Both the position numbers and the translations under genes were made by a program. 64,000 nucleotides of DNA from UBA1952 sp965246765 (GTDB lineage Bacteria > Bacteroidota > Bacteroidia > Chitinophagales > Chitinophagaceae), in NCBI GenBank assembly GCA_965246765.1, contig CBDFFJ010000004.1, positions 310,001 through 374,000 on the forward strand, written 5' to 3'. Below, in pieces: positions 53,654 through 61,866 of this stretch (its first letter is position 1; each line of letters opens with the position of its first letter). Below the pieces are notes generated by a model. That model saw only the letters and a list, made by a program, of their open reading frames with translations. It had not been told where the DNA came from and searched no databases.

Positions 53654-54293
53654 CTGCGGTATTGAGCTTTTTAAGGTCAATCGTAAAATGCGCCTTGTGA
53701 TGTTTGATATGAACCACATCCGGCAAAGCATTCTTAACACCTGAGCCTTGCAAATCTATCGTCGTAATGCGCGACTTGCCGACATAATCTATTAGCCGCA
53801 CGCGGCCATTCTGCAAACGATACCACGCAGCGCCCTTCTCGCCAATCGGGAAACGAGAGACTGTATCGCCATCAAGCTTGTAATACTGTTCATCGTTTGC
53901 CGATAAGCCTTTCATCAGCGTAAGCTCCATATCACGCTGCAACGTTTTTATTACGGCAGGCTTGTTTAATTGCTCAATGATGCTTGCAACCGAAAATGAG
54001 TCCTGCACATTCCACTTAAAATCAAAAAAAGCAAAGCCAAGTTCATTCTGAAAAACGGCGCGCGTTGAACCATCCTCAAATGACTTAAAAAGCAAGATAC
54101 CGCTCAAGTGAAATTTCCTTAAAAGAAAACGTCCATCTACCACACAGCGATAAAGCTCGCGCTCAATCTTCGGCTTATAACGCAAAACGCTTTCGCCATT
54201 TGAAATTGCCCGTAAATGCTTATACGGATGCCCGCAGGATAACAGCAGCAATGCAGCCGCTGCAATACTAACGAACCTTAAACAGGGCCTCAT
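53643..54293 (-). CDS. Lipoprotein of unknown function
   Basis: 216 aa. A lipobox ending LLLLSC (Cys20) follows the signal segment FVSIAAAALLLLSCG, so this is a predicted outer- or inner-membrane lipoprotein. The mature domain of about 190 residues is beta-rich (RCVVDGRFLLRKFHLSGILLFKS, RAVFQNELGFAFFDFKW) and somewhat recalls LolA/LolB-like folds, which fits its position next to LolA. It overlaps LolA by 26 bp and the dehydratase gene by 11 bp. Confidence 0.8.
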   Translation of the reverse strand: MRPCLRFVSIAAAALLLLSCGHPYKHLRAISNGESVLRYKPKIERELYRCVVDGRFLLRKFHLSGILLFKSFEDGSTRAVFQNELGFAFFDFKWNVQDSFSVASIIEQLNKPAVIKTLQRDMELTLMKGLSANDEQYYKLDGDTVSRFPIGEKGAAWYRLQNGRVRLIDYVGKSRITTIDLQGSGVKNALPDVVHIKHHKAHFTIDLKKLNTADEG

Positions 54294-54903
54294 TCAGCGC
54301 AAGATTATGCTGCGTTTTTGAAAAGCTCATCTCTGTAAAGTCGCCGCCCTGCTCCACCATGCTCAGCTTGTCCACGTCAAAGCTGTCGCGCGTCAGATAA
54401 ACGTCTATCTGCTTGAACAGCTTTTTAATGGCGTCGTTTGCCGGAGAAAGCGATAGCAGGTAGCCATTACCGCCCTCATAAGCTGCTACCTTAAAATCTG
54501 GATTGGAAAAAACCGTCCCCCGCATACAGTCCAGCATAATGCGGTTTACGCTTTGCATCGTCTTGCTGCTGCGCGCGTTGATGTGCGAAGTTTTTTGTTC
54601 GTCTTTTACCATCATCTGACCCCCATTCATTACTACCAGATATTGAAAGGGCGACGAGTATTCAATGCGAACCTTATCTTCCTTTCGGTAATAAAATTTG
54701 CCCTTGGAAGTAATCTTATCGGCTAGCAGCGACAGATGTTTGGTCTGCGTAAAATCACTTTGAATGCTTTGGTCTGAAGCCGTCGCCTTTTGCAGCGATT
54801 GTTGGAATGCAGCCGCGTTTGCCACAGGCTTGTAGCCCTTCGGTTGCCCGAATGCCGCGAAACTTAGCAACAAAAAAAAGGAGAATAAAACAGCACTACG
54901 CAT
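54268..54903 (-). CDS. LolA-like outer-membrane lipoprotein carrier protein
   Basis: About 211 aa from the ATG at 54903 with a signal peptide (VLFSFFLLLSFAAFGQ). The fold is LolA-like: FTQTKHLSLLADKITSKGKFYYRKEDKVRIEYSSPFQYLVVMNG, and SFSKTQHNLALNEALFKV at the end. LolA chaperones lipoproteins across the periplasm, but LolA paralogues also accompany aryl-polyene clusters. Given the neighbours, the latter role is plausible here. Overlaps: 8 bp with the deacetylase gene and 26 bp with the lipoprotein gene. Confidence 0.85.
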   Translation of the reverse strand: MRSAVLFSFFLLLSFAAFGQPKGYKPVANAAAFQQSLQKATASDQSIQSDFTQTKHLSLLADKITSKGKFYYRKEDKVRIEYSSPFQYLVVMNGGQMMVKDEQKTSHINARSSKTMQSVNRIMLDCMRGTVFSNPDFKVAAYEGGNGYLLSLSPANDAIKKLFKQIDVYLTRDSFDVDKLSMVEQGGDFTEMSFSKTQHNLALNEALFKVR

Positions 54904-55693
54904 ACGCTTCAAGGCCCAGCATTTCGTCAAGGCGCACGAAAGTAAATCCTCTTTCCCTGCAGCCGCGGATGAAAGCTGTTAAAATAGCTGCCGTATGTGG
55001 CATACTGTCGTGCAGCAGAATTACATCGCCGCTCTTTACCTCGCGTAACAGCTTTTGCAGCAGCTTGTCGGCGCTATTCGCTTTCGTATCAAACGAGCGG
55101 AGGCTCCAGCCAATCGTGTGCATACTGGTCAGCGTCACAGCTTGCGAAAGCTCAGGGTTGGTTACGCCATAAGGTGGACGAAAGAAGCGTGGCGCTAAGC
55201 CGGTTGTCGCTTTAATCGTTGCATTCGTGCGCTCAATTTCGGCAATCATTTTAGTACGGCTTTGCCAGTCAAAATGAAAGCTGTGCGCATAGCTGTGATT
55301 GCCGATGAGGTGGCCTTCCTCATGCCAGCGCTTCACAATGCCGGGCCCGGCCTCCGCGCGATTACCAATGCTGAAGAATGCCGCTGGCACGCCTTCCGCC
55401 TTCAGCAAATCCAGAATATCCTCCGTATGCTTTGCCGGGCCATCGTCAAAAGTCAGCGCAAGCTGCTTGCTCCCGCGGTCGCCGTAATGGCGGGCTGGAA
55501 TGAAAAAATTCCAGCGGATGAAAGTAGCGCCGAGGAAAAGTATAAGTCCGTAAATGGCAAGTAACGCAGCCAGCCACCACCACGAAATCTTATATCCAGC
55601 AAGGATGGTCAGCGTAATAGCAGCCAGCACAAACACATCACGGGCAATAACGAATGGACGCACGTGTTGCTTAGCTCTTTTTAAGAATGGCAA
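54896..55693 (-). CDS. Membrane-anchored polysaccharide deacetylase (NodB domain)
   Basis: 265 aa from a TTG start (a GTG at 55663 is possible). Two N-terminal membrane helices (residues about 15-60) precede a NodB homology domain with ALTFDDGPAKHTEDIL, GHLIGNHSYAHSF, RFFRPPYGVTN and VILLHDSMPHT, covering the metal-binding Asp/His residues and the catalytic Asp. It is predicted to deacetylate an envelope carbohydrate. Overlaps with both neighbours suggest strong co-translation. Confidence 0.88.
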   Translation of the reverse strand: MPFLKRAKQHVRPFVIARDVFVLAAITLTILAGYKISWWWLAALLAIYGLILFLGATFIRWNFFIPARHYGDRGSKQLALTFDDGPAKHTEDILDLLKAEGVPAAFFSIGNRAEAGPGIVKRWHEEGHLIGNHSYAHSFHFDWQSRTKMIAEIERTNATIKATTGLAPRFFRPPYGVTNPELSQAVTLTSMHTIGWSLRSFDTKANSADKLLQKLLREVKSGDVILLHDSMPHTAAILTAFIRGCRERGFTFVRLDEMLGLEAYA

Positions 55694-56057
55694 GAATGAG
55701 GCTTATCCAGCCGCCGATGAAACACAGCCCGCCAATCGGTGTCATAATACCTGCCGGGCCAATGCTGCTACCCCTACTTTGCAGCGCAACCAGCAAATAA
55801 AGTGAGCCGCTGAACAGCACTATCCCAGCCATAAACAGCCACGAAGCCCACTTCACGCTCTCAAATGGATAAGCGCTGAACAGTATTCCGGCCGCCAGCA
55901 GCGCGAAGCTGTGATAGAATTGGTAAGTGACGCCCTTTTCATAAACGCCGAGTTGCTGTGGTGTAAGCGTTTCTTTCAGTGCGTGCGCGCCGAAGGCGCC
56001 GAGCATTACAGCCAGTGCCGCGAAGATGGCGCCGCCTAAGATGGCCGGTTTGTACAT
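55671..56057 (-). CDS. DUF423 family small membrane protein
   Basis: 128 aa with four membrane helices and the DUF423/YgdD pattern: IFAALAVMLGAFGAHALKETL, VTYQFYHSFALLAAG, and a C-terminal PIGGLCFIGGWISL. It is an inner-membrane protein of unknown role. It overlaps aroK by 22 bp and the deacetylase by 23 bp, so it sits inside the minus-strand operon. Confidence 0.88.
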   Translation of the reverse strand: MYKPAILGGAIFAALAVMLGAFGAHALKETLTPQQLGVYEKGVTYQFYHSFALLAAGILFSAYPFESVKWASWLFMAGIVLFSGSLYLLVALQSRGSSIGPAGIMTPIGGLCFIGGWISLILAILKKS

Positions 56058-56563
56058 GCTTTCAGAATTTGCGCGAAGGTACCCTCGCCTATTCGTTCCA
56101 CCTCAATCTGCATGTGCGCTTGGCTATAAAAAGGCGTGCGCTTTTCACGCAAAGCGTCCAGCGCTTCACCGGAAAGCTCTGTTAGCAGCGGTCTTTCGGT
56201 ATTGCTGTCGCGAAGATGACTCTGAAGCGTTTTGATTCTTGCCGTCAGATGTACGACGCACCCGGCGGCGAGCATCACATCCATATTATCGCCGTACATG
56301 GGCGTTCCGCCGCCGGTGGCAATGATAGTATTCGTTCGTCCGCTGCCTTGTATGGCTTGTTCCAACACAACGGCTTCTATTGCCCGAAAACCTTCTTCGC
56401 CGGACGCGGCAAAAATCTGCTGCAGAGAATAGCCCGCTATCTGCTCAACGTGCTCGTCCAAGTCAGCAAAACCCCAGCCGTGCTGCTGCGCCCATGTCTT
56501 GCCCCAAAACGTTTTGCCTGCGCCGGGCATGCCTACGAGAAAAATGAGATTTTTATTTTGCAT
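56036..56563 (-). CDS. aroK: Shikimate kinase
   Basis: ATP-dependent 3-phosphorylation of shikimate in aromatic amino acid synthesis. 175 aa. P-loop GMPGAGKT (residues 11-18), DLDEHVEQIAG with the Asp pair, the shikimate-contacting GEEGFRAIE and TGGGTPMY, and a lid RDSNTERPLL. It is transcribed in the minus-strand operon with cinA upstream and DUF423 overlapping downstream. The degenerate palindromic repeat separates it from cinA. Confidence 0.94.
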   Translation of the reverse strand: MQNKNLIFLVGMPGAGKTFWGKTWAQQHGWGFADLDEHVEQIAGYSLQQIFAASGEEGFRAIEAVVLEQAIQGSGRTNTIIATGGGTPMYGDNMDVMLAAGCVVHLTARIKTLQSHLRDSNTERPLLTELSGEALDALREKRTPFYSQAHMQIEVERIGEGTFAQILKACTNRPS

Positions 56564-56573
56564 GTGCTATTCA

Positions 56574-56595
56574 GAACGCCTCGGCGCGTTCCTAC
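56574..56595. repeat. Degenerate copy of the 2108 palindrome, at the cinA stop codon
   Basis: It shares the 14-nt CGGCGCGTTCCTAC with the right half of the element at 2108-2137; the left half is shorter and mutated (GAACGCC). The TAG stop of cinA is supplied by this repeat, as for the gene ending at 2112. Confidence 0.75.
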
Positions 56596-57839
56596 AATTT
56601 ATCGTGTACAAATTTCCAGATGAAGAGCAAGGCGTTCGTGACGGCCAGCTCTTTATTGCGCAGTCTGTCCATGTGAAAGTGAAATGTTTTGCTAACGGTT
56701 TTCCCATCCTTCGCGCAGGCCATGCACACCGTCCCGACCGGTACGCGATTTTCGCCGGAGCCGCTAAGCAGACCTGTAACGCCAAAGCCAATGTCGGCGT
56801 TAAGTGCCTTTCTTGCACCTTCTGCCATTTCTTTCGCCACGTCCTCGCTTACCACGCAATGGTGCTCAATTGTTCTACGCTTCACGCCTAAAATTTCTTC
56901 CTTGACTGACTCCTGATAGCAGACGATGCTGCCCATGAAGTATTGCGCGGAGCCCATAATCTGCGTGATTCGGTGCGCAATGTAGCCGCCTGTGCAGCTT
57001 TCGGCAAGGCCAAGCATCAGACTTTGACCGGCAAGCGCTTTTCCAAGGATTTGCTCCAGTGGAACATCTTCTAAATCCACTACTATTTTTTCCAGTCGCG
57101 CGGCAATCTCATCACGGCGCATTTCAACTTCTTTAATCAGCCGCATCTCGTCGGGGCCGTGCCCCGTCAGGCGGAGACGCACCATGCCGGCATTGGGCAG
57201 GTAGGCCAGCTTGATGTGCGGCGGGAGCGTGTCTTCCAAGTCTGTGATTTGCTCAACGATAAAGCTCTCGCCCTCGCCGGCAGTAATGATGCTTCTGTGG
57301 ACAATGGCGTCTGTGGTTGCAGTTATGCGCAGGCGGGGCAACACTTCCTCTTCCATAATGTGAATCATCTCATAGGGCACGCCCGGCAGAGAAACGACAA
57401 TCTTGCCCTCCTTTTCAAACCACATTCCCGGCGCGGTGCCCATCTTGTTGAAGAGAACGGTGCAGACGTCCGGCACTTCTGCCTGCTTTAAGTTACGGTC
57501 CAGCATGGCGCGTTTGCGCTTGGTAAAGATGTCTTTTACATGCGCAAGTACGTCTTCATTCATCACCAGCTTTCCGCCAAAGTATTCCGCTAAGAGTGGT
57601 TTTGTAATGTCATCAGCGGTTGGCCCAAGGCCGCCTGTGAGAAAGATTAAATCATTGCGCGGCAACTCCTCGTCCAGCGCGCCAATAATTGCCTCGCGTG
57701 AATCGCCGACGGCAATGCGGCGGCGCACGTCTATGCCAAGCGCATTGAGCTGCTGCGCCATCCATGCGGAGTTGGTGTCAATGGTCTGGCCTATGAGGAG
57801 CTCGTCGCCTATTGTGATGATGGTTGCTTGTTGGTGCAT
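56592..57839 (-). CDS. cinA: CinA family nicotinamide-nucleotide amidase/pyrophosphatase
   Basis: 415 aa, the usual two-domain length. The N-terminal COG1058 domain begins TIITIGDELLIGQTIDTNS and has LTGGLGPTADDITK. The C-terminal amidase domain (residues about 255-415) has the catalytic Ser-type motif GLAESCTGGYIAHRI and the GVTGLLSGSGENRVPVGTV stretch. The family acts in NAD salvage through nicotinamide mononucleotide deamidation. It begins 2 bp after the thioesterase stop. Confidence 0.95.
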   Translation of the reverse strand: MHQQATIITIGDELLIGQTIDTNSAWMAQQLNALGIDVRRRIAVGDSREAIIGALDEELPRNDLIFLTGGLGPTADDITKPLLAEYFGGKLVMNEDVLAHVKDIFTKRKRAMLDRNLKQAEVPDVCTVLFNKMGTAPGMWFEKEGKIVVSLPGVPYEMIHIMEEEVLPRLRITATTDAIVHRSIITAGEGESFIVEQITDLEDTLPPHIKLAYLPNAGMVRLRLTGHGPDEMRLIKEVEMRRDEIAARLEKIVVDLEDVPLEQILGKALAGQSLMLGLAESCTGGYIAHRITQIMGSAQYFMGSIVCYQESVKEEILGVKRRTIEHHCVVSEDVAKEMAEGARKALNADIGFGVTGLLSGSGENRVPVGTVCMACAKDGKTVSKTFHFHMDRLRNKELAVTNALLFIWKFVHDKL

Positions 57840-57841
57840 TG

Positions 57842-58258
57842 CTATGATTGGTCAAAAAAAGGTGCCAGTCGGCCTGCCATTTCCAGATGCATGTGTACCT
57901 TCTTCTTTTCCTTCGGGTCGTAGAAAACAAGCGTGGTGACGCCTTTGTTCAGCAGCTCGTCTTCTTCATTATAAAGCTCTGAATGAAACTTTATTTTCGG
58001 CCCTTCGGGCAATTCTTTCAGAATGGTGCGGACGGTAATCAGGTTGTCGTAAAGCGCAGGCCGGAAGTATTGGGCGTGCAGCTCTACCACCGGCATCTGA
58101 ATGCCCAGCTCTTCCAGCTCACGATACGTAAATCCAAGCTGACGGATAGCTTCCGCGCGGCCCACCTCATAATAAAGCGCGTAGTAGCCATAATATAAAA
58201 AGCCCATCTGGTCAGTCTCGCCGTAGCGGACGCGGACCTGCGTCTCGGAGGTGTACAT
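57842..58258 (-). CDS. YbgC-type acyl-CoA/acyl-ACP thioesterase
   Basis: 138 aa hotdog-fold thioesterase. The N-terminal RVRYGETDQMGFLYYGYYALYYEVGR carries the 4HBT-type active-site Asp and the conserved YxxxxxxGR helix. The central ELHAQYFRPALYDNLITVRT and C-terminal VTTLVFYDPKEKKK are typical of the family. It probably hydrolyses acyl-CoA or acyl-ACP. It is first in the minus-strand operon that runs to 53297. Confidence 0.9.
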   Translation of the reverse strand: MYTSETQVRVRYGETDQMGFLYYGYYALYYEVGRAEAIRQLGFTYRELEELGIQMPVVELHAQYFRPALYDNLITVRTILKELPEGPKIKFHSELYNEEDELLNKGVTTLVFYDPKEKKKVHMHLEMAGRLAPFFDQS

Positions 58259-58332
58259 AAGCCTCCAAAGGTTGAAAAATTAGCGGTCTGGGGACGGCTA
58301 AACTTCTCCACGATTGGAGGGGCCAGGAAAAT

Positions 58333-58340
58333 TACCTTTG
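58333..58340 (+). promoter_or_regulatory. -7 box TACCTTTG just before the TPR gene
   Basis: A perfect TAnnTTTG ends 7 bp before the ATG at 58348, giving a predicted leaderless transcript. The nearest TTG is 16 bp upstream, shorter than the usual 19-21. Confidence 0.45.
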
Positions 58341-58347
58341 CGGCCCT

Positions 58348-59013
58348 ATGATTAAGAATTTCGCGCTGAGAAAGTTCATTGTCTTTAACCGCCTGCCAAT
58401 TGCCGCTGCGCTCATCCTCCTCGGCTTCCTGCTGGGCTTTGAGGTGACATGGTGGATTGCCTGGATACCAATGCTTATCGCCGTTATTATGGTGGTGGCC
58501 CACTTCATGGTTGGCCCAATGACGCTGCTGCAAACCTATATGGAGGCCGGCGATATGGAAGGTGCGCAAGCGATGCTTGGTCGCGTGAAGAAGCCGGAAT
58601 GGCTGTACAAGCCGCTGCGCTCGTCTTACTTTATGCTGCGCGGACAGCTTTCGGCAGCCACCACCGAAGATTTGGACGGGGCTGAAGCGGATTTCAAGAA
58701 AAGTCTTGCCTCAGGTATGACGGAGAAGGGCGCGGAGGGCACCGCTTACCTGCAGCTTGGCTCCATTGCAGCTAAAAAGGGCAATACGAAAGAAGCCTAT
58801 GAGCACCTGCGCCAGGCCGTAAAGCTGGGCCTGCCGGATAAGGACAGCGAGGCGATGGCATTTCTGCAGCTCTCCAACCTGGCGCTGAACCGCCGGGATT
58901 TCCGCGGAGCGAAAATGTATTTTGCCCGAGCGAAGAGCGCTAAGGCGACGAATAAGCAGGTGACGGAGCAGATTGCGGAGATGGCGAAGTATATGGCAAG
59001 GATACCGGGGTGA
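58348..59013 (+). CDS. TPR-repeat membrane protein
   Basis: 221 aa. Two N-terminal membrane helices (about residues 15-58) precede a cytoplasmic TPR-like domain with at least three helical pairs: LDGAEADFKKSLA, AYLQLGSIAAKKGNTKEAYEHLRQAVKLG and AFLQLSNLALNRRDFRGAKMYFARAKSA. TPR domains mediate protein-protein contacts; no specific role can be assigned. It is followed by an AT-rich accessory stretch. Confidence 0.82.
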   Translation: MIKNFALRKFIVFNRLPIAAALILLGFLLGFEVTWWIAWIPMLIAVIMVVAHFMVGPMTLLQTYMEAGDMEGAQAMLGRVKKPEWLYKPLRSSYFMLRGQLSAATTEDLDGAEADFKKSLASGMTEKGAEGTAYLQLGSIAAKKGNTKEAYEHLRQAVKLGLPDKDSEAMAFLQLSNLALNRRDFRGAKMYFARAKSAKATNKQVTEQIAEMAKYMARIPG

Positions 59014-59056
59014 GGTAATATTTATTTTTTGTAAATCATAATCCAAATCAGTATTT

Positions 59057-59797
59057 ATGTTTTCAAGAGCTAATGGTAAGATTTCGCCAGAAATGGTGGC
59101 AGCATCATATGAAGTTGGCAAGCAAATATACAACAGATTAATAAGTCTTAAGGAAGGAGTCAATTCATTGACTAAAATTGGCATGAACTCAAACTCGGCA
59201 GTAGATTACGTCTACAATTACTCAAACTTGATTCAGGGCAAACTGTTTACTAGAACCACAAACAGTTTTGCCACCGAGTACTATTTGAATAGAATTTATA
59301 ACGAGCAAGGAAAAGCAGCACTACGAATGGCCTTACTGTCTTTATCACAACACATTGACTACTATGAAGAGAAGTCCGGCTCTCCTGTGAAAAAACGCAG
59401 AGAAATTTACTCAAAATATATGCCATTAATAGATGTATCAATTAATGACATTGTATATCCAGACGAAGTAGAAGATACTCAGAAATATTCAGAAGGAAAA
59501 ACGAAGCAGGTTTTAATCAATACTTATGAAAGAAATCCGGTCGCTAGACAATTGTGTATAGAACATTTCGGGCTAAAATGCCAAATATGTGATTTTTCAT
59601 TTGAAAAATTCTATGGACAGCTTGGTAGAGACTTTATTCACGTTCATCATAAGATTGAGTTAGCCTTAATTGGTGAGGAATATTCAGTTGACCCGATTCA
59701 TGATTTGATCCCCGTTTGCCCTAACTGCCATGCAATGCTTCACAAGCGAAAGCCTGCTTATAAAGTTGAAGAGATAAAAGCGATTTTAAAGTTGTAG
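59057..59797 (+). CDS. HNH endonuclease, likely restriction or defence type
   Basis: 246 aa. The C-terminal 85 residues form an HNH nuclease: CQICDF with a Cys pair, the catalytic FIHVHHKIEL, and DLIPVCPNCHAMLHKRKP with the second Cys pair and His. The N-terminal 150 residues, including a SNSAVDYVYNYSNLIQG stretch, are predicted to read the DNA target and match no family I can name. The gene and its flanks are visibly AT-rich compared with neighbours, which suggests horizontal transfer. No linked methylase is seen. Confidence 0.88.
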   Translation: MFSRANGKISPEMVAASYEVGKQIYNRLISLKEGVNSLTKIGMNSNSAVDYVYNYSNLIQGKLFTRTTNSFATEYYLNRIYNEQGKAALRMALLSLSQHIDYYEEKSGSPVKKRREIYSKYMPLIDVSINDIVYPDEVEDTQKYSEGKTKQVLINTYERNPVARQLCIEHFGLKCQICDFSFEKFYGQLGRDFIHVHHKIELALIGEEYSVDPIHDLIPVCPNCHAMLHKRKPAYKVEEIKAILKL

Positions 59798-59800
59798 ATA

Positions 59801-59836
59801 GTACACTTACGACAGCAAAAGACATTAATAGTGTAC
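59801..59836. promoter_or_regulatory. Inverted repeat GTACACT/AGTGTAC upstream of the antitoxin
   Basis: GTACACT (59801-59807) and AGTGTAC (59830-59836) form a 7-bp inverted repeat in the 102-bp gap before the antitoxin gene. It could be an autoregulatory operator; it is equally a short chance match. Confidence 0.3.
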
Positions 59837-59899
59837 ATTGAAAAAATAATGTGTAGCGTCAACAAAACAGACTAATTTTAGATAAAATCACAAGGTGCT

Positions 59900-60130
59900 A
59901 TGCGAACCCTCACCATAGACATATCAGACCTTGAATATCAGAAGTTTGGCCTGAAATCCGAGCGGCTCTCCTTTACTGACTTCTTAGATACTGTGAGCCG
60001 GGAAATTAGCCGTCAAAACCTTGCTCAAACTGTCCGGCTTGCCGAGCAGTATGGCTTATCAGACATGACAATGGATGAAATTTCAGCGGAAGTAGCAGCC
60101 GTAAGAAATCGCAATGCGGCTCATTCTTGA
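59900..60130 (+). CDS. Putative antitoxin of a PIN-type toxin-antitoxin pair
   Basis: 76 aa. An N-terminal RTLTIDISDLEYQKF segment that could form a DNA-binding strand is followed by helices around LAEQYGLSDMTMDEISAEVAAVR. The size, the location directly upstream of a PIN toxin and the 17-bp overlap with it are the main evidence. No named antitoxin family is certain. Confidence 0.75.
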   Translation: MRTLTIDISDLEYQKFGLKSERLSFTDFLDTVSREISRQNLAQTVRLAEQYGLSDMTMDEISAEVAAVRNRNAAHS

Positions 60131-60527
60131 TACCAATGTTCTGGTATCAGCCAATATCCAGCGCAGTTACCCATACCTGATTGTTGACCGCATCCTTGCC
60201 GACCCGGAACTACAGCTTTGCATTTCCAACCCGCTTCTTGCGGAATACATTGAAGTGCTGAGCCGGGATAAGTTTAGTAAGTTTCCTGATTTTGAGGCGA
60301 GAGCGCAAGCGATGATTACAGATATTCAGCGCTACGCAATCAGATTTAACCCGACTGAGACGGTCAGCATAATTGCTGATGAACCCGACAACAGACTTCT
60401 GGAACTTGCGGCGGCCTGTCGCGCCAGTTATCTTGTCACAGGAAATACAGCCGACTTTACAGTGGCCGAATATAATGGGACGAAGATTGTATCGCCAAGG
60501 GAGATGTTTGAGCTGCTAGACAGTTAG
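60114..60527 (+). CDS. PIN-domain toxin (COG1569-type ribonuclease)
   Basis: 137 aa. PIN-fold acidic residues are visible: ILDTNVLVSA (first Asp), LLAEYIEVLSRD (Glu) and DEPDNRLLELAAACRASYLVTGN with the last Asp set, typical of the putative toxin PIN family. It would cleave RNA when unrestrained by the upstream antitoxin. The gene pair lies downstream of the AT-rich HNH gene, but its own base composition is closer to the surroundings. Confidence 0.85.
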   Translation: MRLILDTNVLVSANIQRSYPYLIVDRILADPELQLCISNPLLAEYIEVLSRDKFSKFPDFEARAQAMITDIQRYAIRFNPTETVSIIADEPDNRLLELAAACRASYLVTGNTADFTVAEYNGTKIVSPREMFELLDS

Positions 60528-60532
60528 CGCCG

Positions 60533-61795
60533 CTACCCTTTCCCGACTTTATACCCTTTCAAGGCATAATATAGTATAAACAGATAGCAAGGCACCAACA
60601 CCCAATAAGCCGCCTGCTCATTGCCCAGTCCCTCGCTCAGCTTCCCATACAGTGGCGGCAGCACCGCGCCACCGGCAATGCCCATAATCAGTAGCGCGGC
60701 ACCTGTCTTTGTAAAACGCCCTAAGCCCTTGAGCGCCAGCGGGAAGATAGCCGGCCACATCACGCTATTGGAAAAGCCCAGCGCGGCAAAGGCTACCACG
60801 GCGGCCTCACCCTTCGCTACCGTAGCCGCGCCTACGAGGGCCATGCTGAGGATGGTGAAAATGAGCAGCGCTTGCCGCTGGTCTATAAAGCGCGGGATGG
60901 CGATGATGCCCACCACATAGCCCGCCAGCAGTCCGTAGCCGGTGTAGGTCGCGAAGGCCTTCGCCGTATCCAGCGGGTAGCCGAGGTATTGGCCAAAGCC
61001 CGCGAAGGTGTCGTAGCTAATCACCTCCGCGCCCACGTAAAAGAAAATAGCCAGCGCGCCCAGCAGCAGGTGCGGGAACTGGAACACGCTCGTTTTGTTG
61101 GCAGAAAGTGCCGTGTCCGCTTCGCTCGCCTCTTCCTGCACTTCCGGCAGCGGCGTAAAGAGCAGGGCAATGCCCAGCACTACCAGAATGGCGGCGATGA
61201 TGGAATACGGTCCCACTACCCTCTGAATCAACGCATTCAGCTCGGCGGTCTTTTCCGCGGGCGCCAGCGTGGCAAGGCGCTTCACCAGCACGTCCGAATC
61301 CTTCAGCACAATGCTGCCCAGCGAATAGACGGCGATGATGCCCGCCACCTTGTTGCAGATGCCCATGATGGAAATGCGCTGTGCCGCGCTCTCGTGCGGA
61401 CCAAGCACCGTCACGTAAGGATTGGAGGCCGTCTGCAGCAGCGCAAGTCCCGTCCCAATGATGAACAGGCCGGTCAGGAACATAGGATAAGAACGTGCAT
61501 TGGCCGCCGGAATAAATACCAGCGCGCCCGCCGCCATCACAAACAGACCGATGCTCATACCGCGCTTGTAACCCGTCCGCTGCAGGATGTAGGAGGCAGG
61601 CAGCGCCATCACAAAATAGGCGGCAAAGAACGCCGTGGCAACGAGATAGCCCTCTGCCTGCGTCAGCTCGCAGGCTATTTTAAAATACGGGATAAGCTGG
61701 CTATTGCTCCACGTGATAAAGCCGAAGATGAAGAACAGACAGCCGATTAGGAAAAGAGCGAAGCCGTAGCTGCGCCGTGAAGTATTTTGTGCCAT
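60533..61795 (-). CDS. Sugar MFS transporter, FucP/NagP-like
   Basis: 420 aa with about 12 membrane helices. FucP-type features are LFFIFGFITWSNSQLIPYFK, LPASYILQRTGYKRGMSIGL, GTGLALLQTASNPYVTVLGP and NSVMWPAIFPLALKGLGRFTKTG. The family imports fucose, glucose/galactose or N-acetylglucosamine with protons. It is divergent from a ROK sugar kinase, which suggests a transport-and-phosphorylation pair, probably for glucose or GlcNAc. Confidence 0.9.
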   Translation of the reverse strand: MAQNTSRRSYGFALFLIGCLFFIFGFITWSNSQLIPYFKIACELTQAEGYLVATAFFAAYFVMALPASYILQRTGYKRGMSIGLFVMAAGALVFIPAANARSYPMFLTGLFIIGTGLALLQTASNPYVTVLGPHESAAQRISIMGICNKVAGIIAVYSLGSIVLKDSDVLVKRLATLAPAEKTAELNALIQRVVGPYSIIAAILVVLGIALLFTPLPEVQEEASEADTALSANKTSVFQFPHLLLGALAIFFYVGAEVISYDTFAGFGQYLGYPLDTAKAFATYTGYGLLAGYVVGIIAIPRFIDQRQALLIFTILSMALVGAATVAKGEAAVVAFAALGFSNSVMWPAIFPLALKGLGRFTKTGAALLIMGIAGGAVLPPLYGKLSEGLGNEQAAYWVLVPCYLFILYYALKGYKVGKG

Positions 61796-61866
61796 AGCGT
61801 GTAAGCAAACATACTCGCTTGGGAACTGTTTCGCTTAATAAACAGGCACAACACCACACACAGCGA

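Noticed and set aside
60872..61750. 292-codon plus-strand frame inside the sugar transporter gene
   Set aside because: Highly Arg/Gln/His-rich shadow of a membrane-protein gene; no domain.
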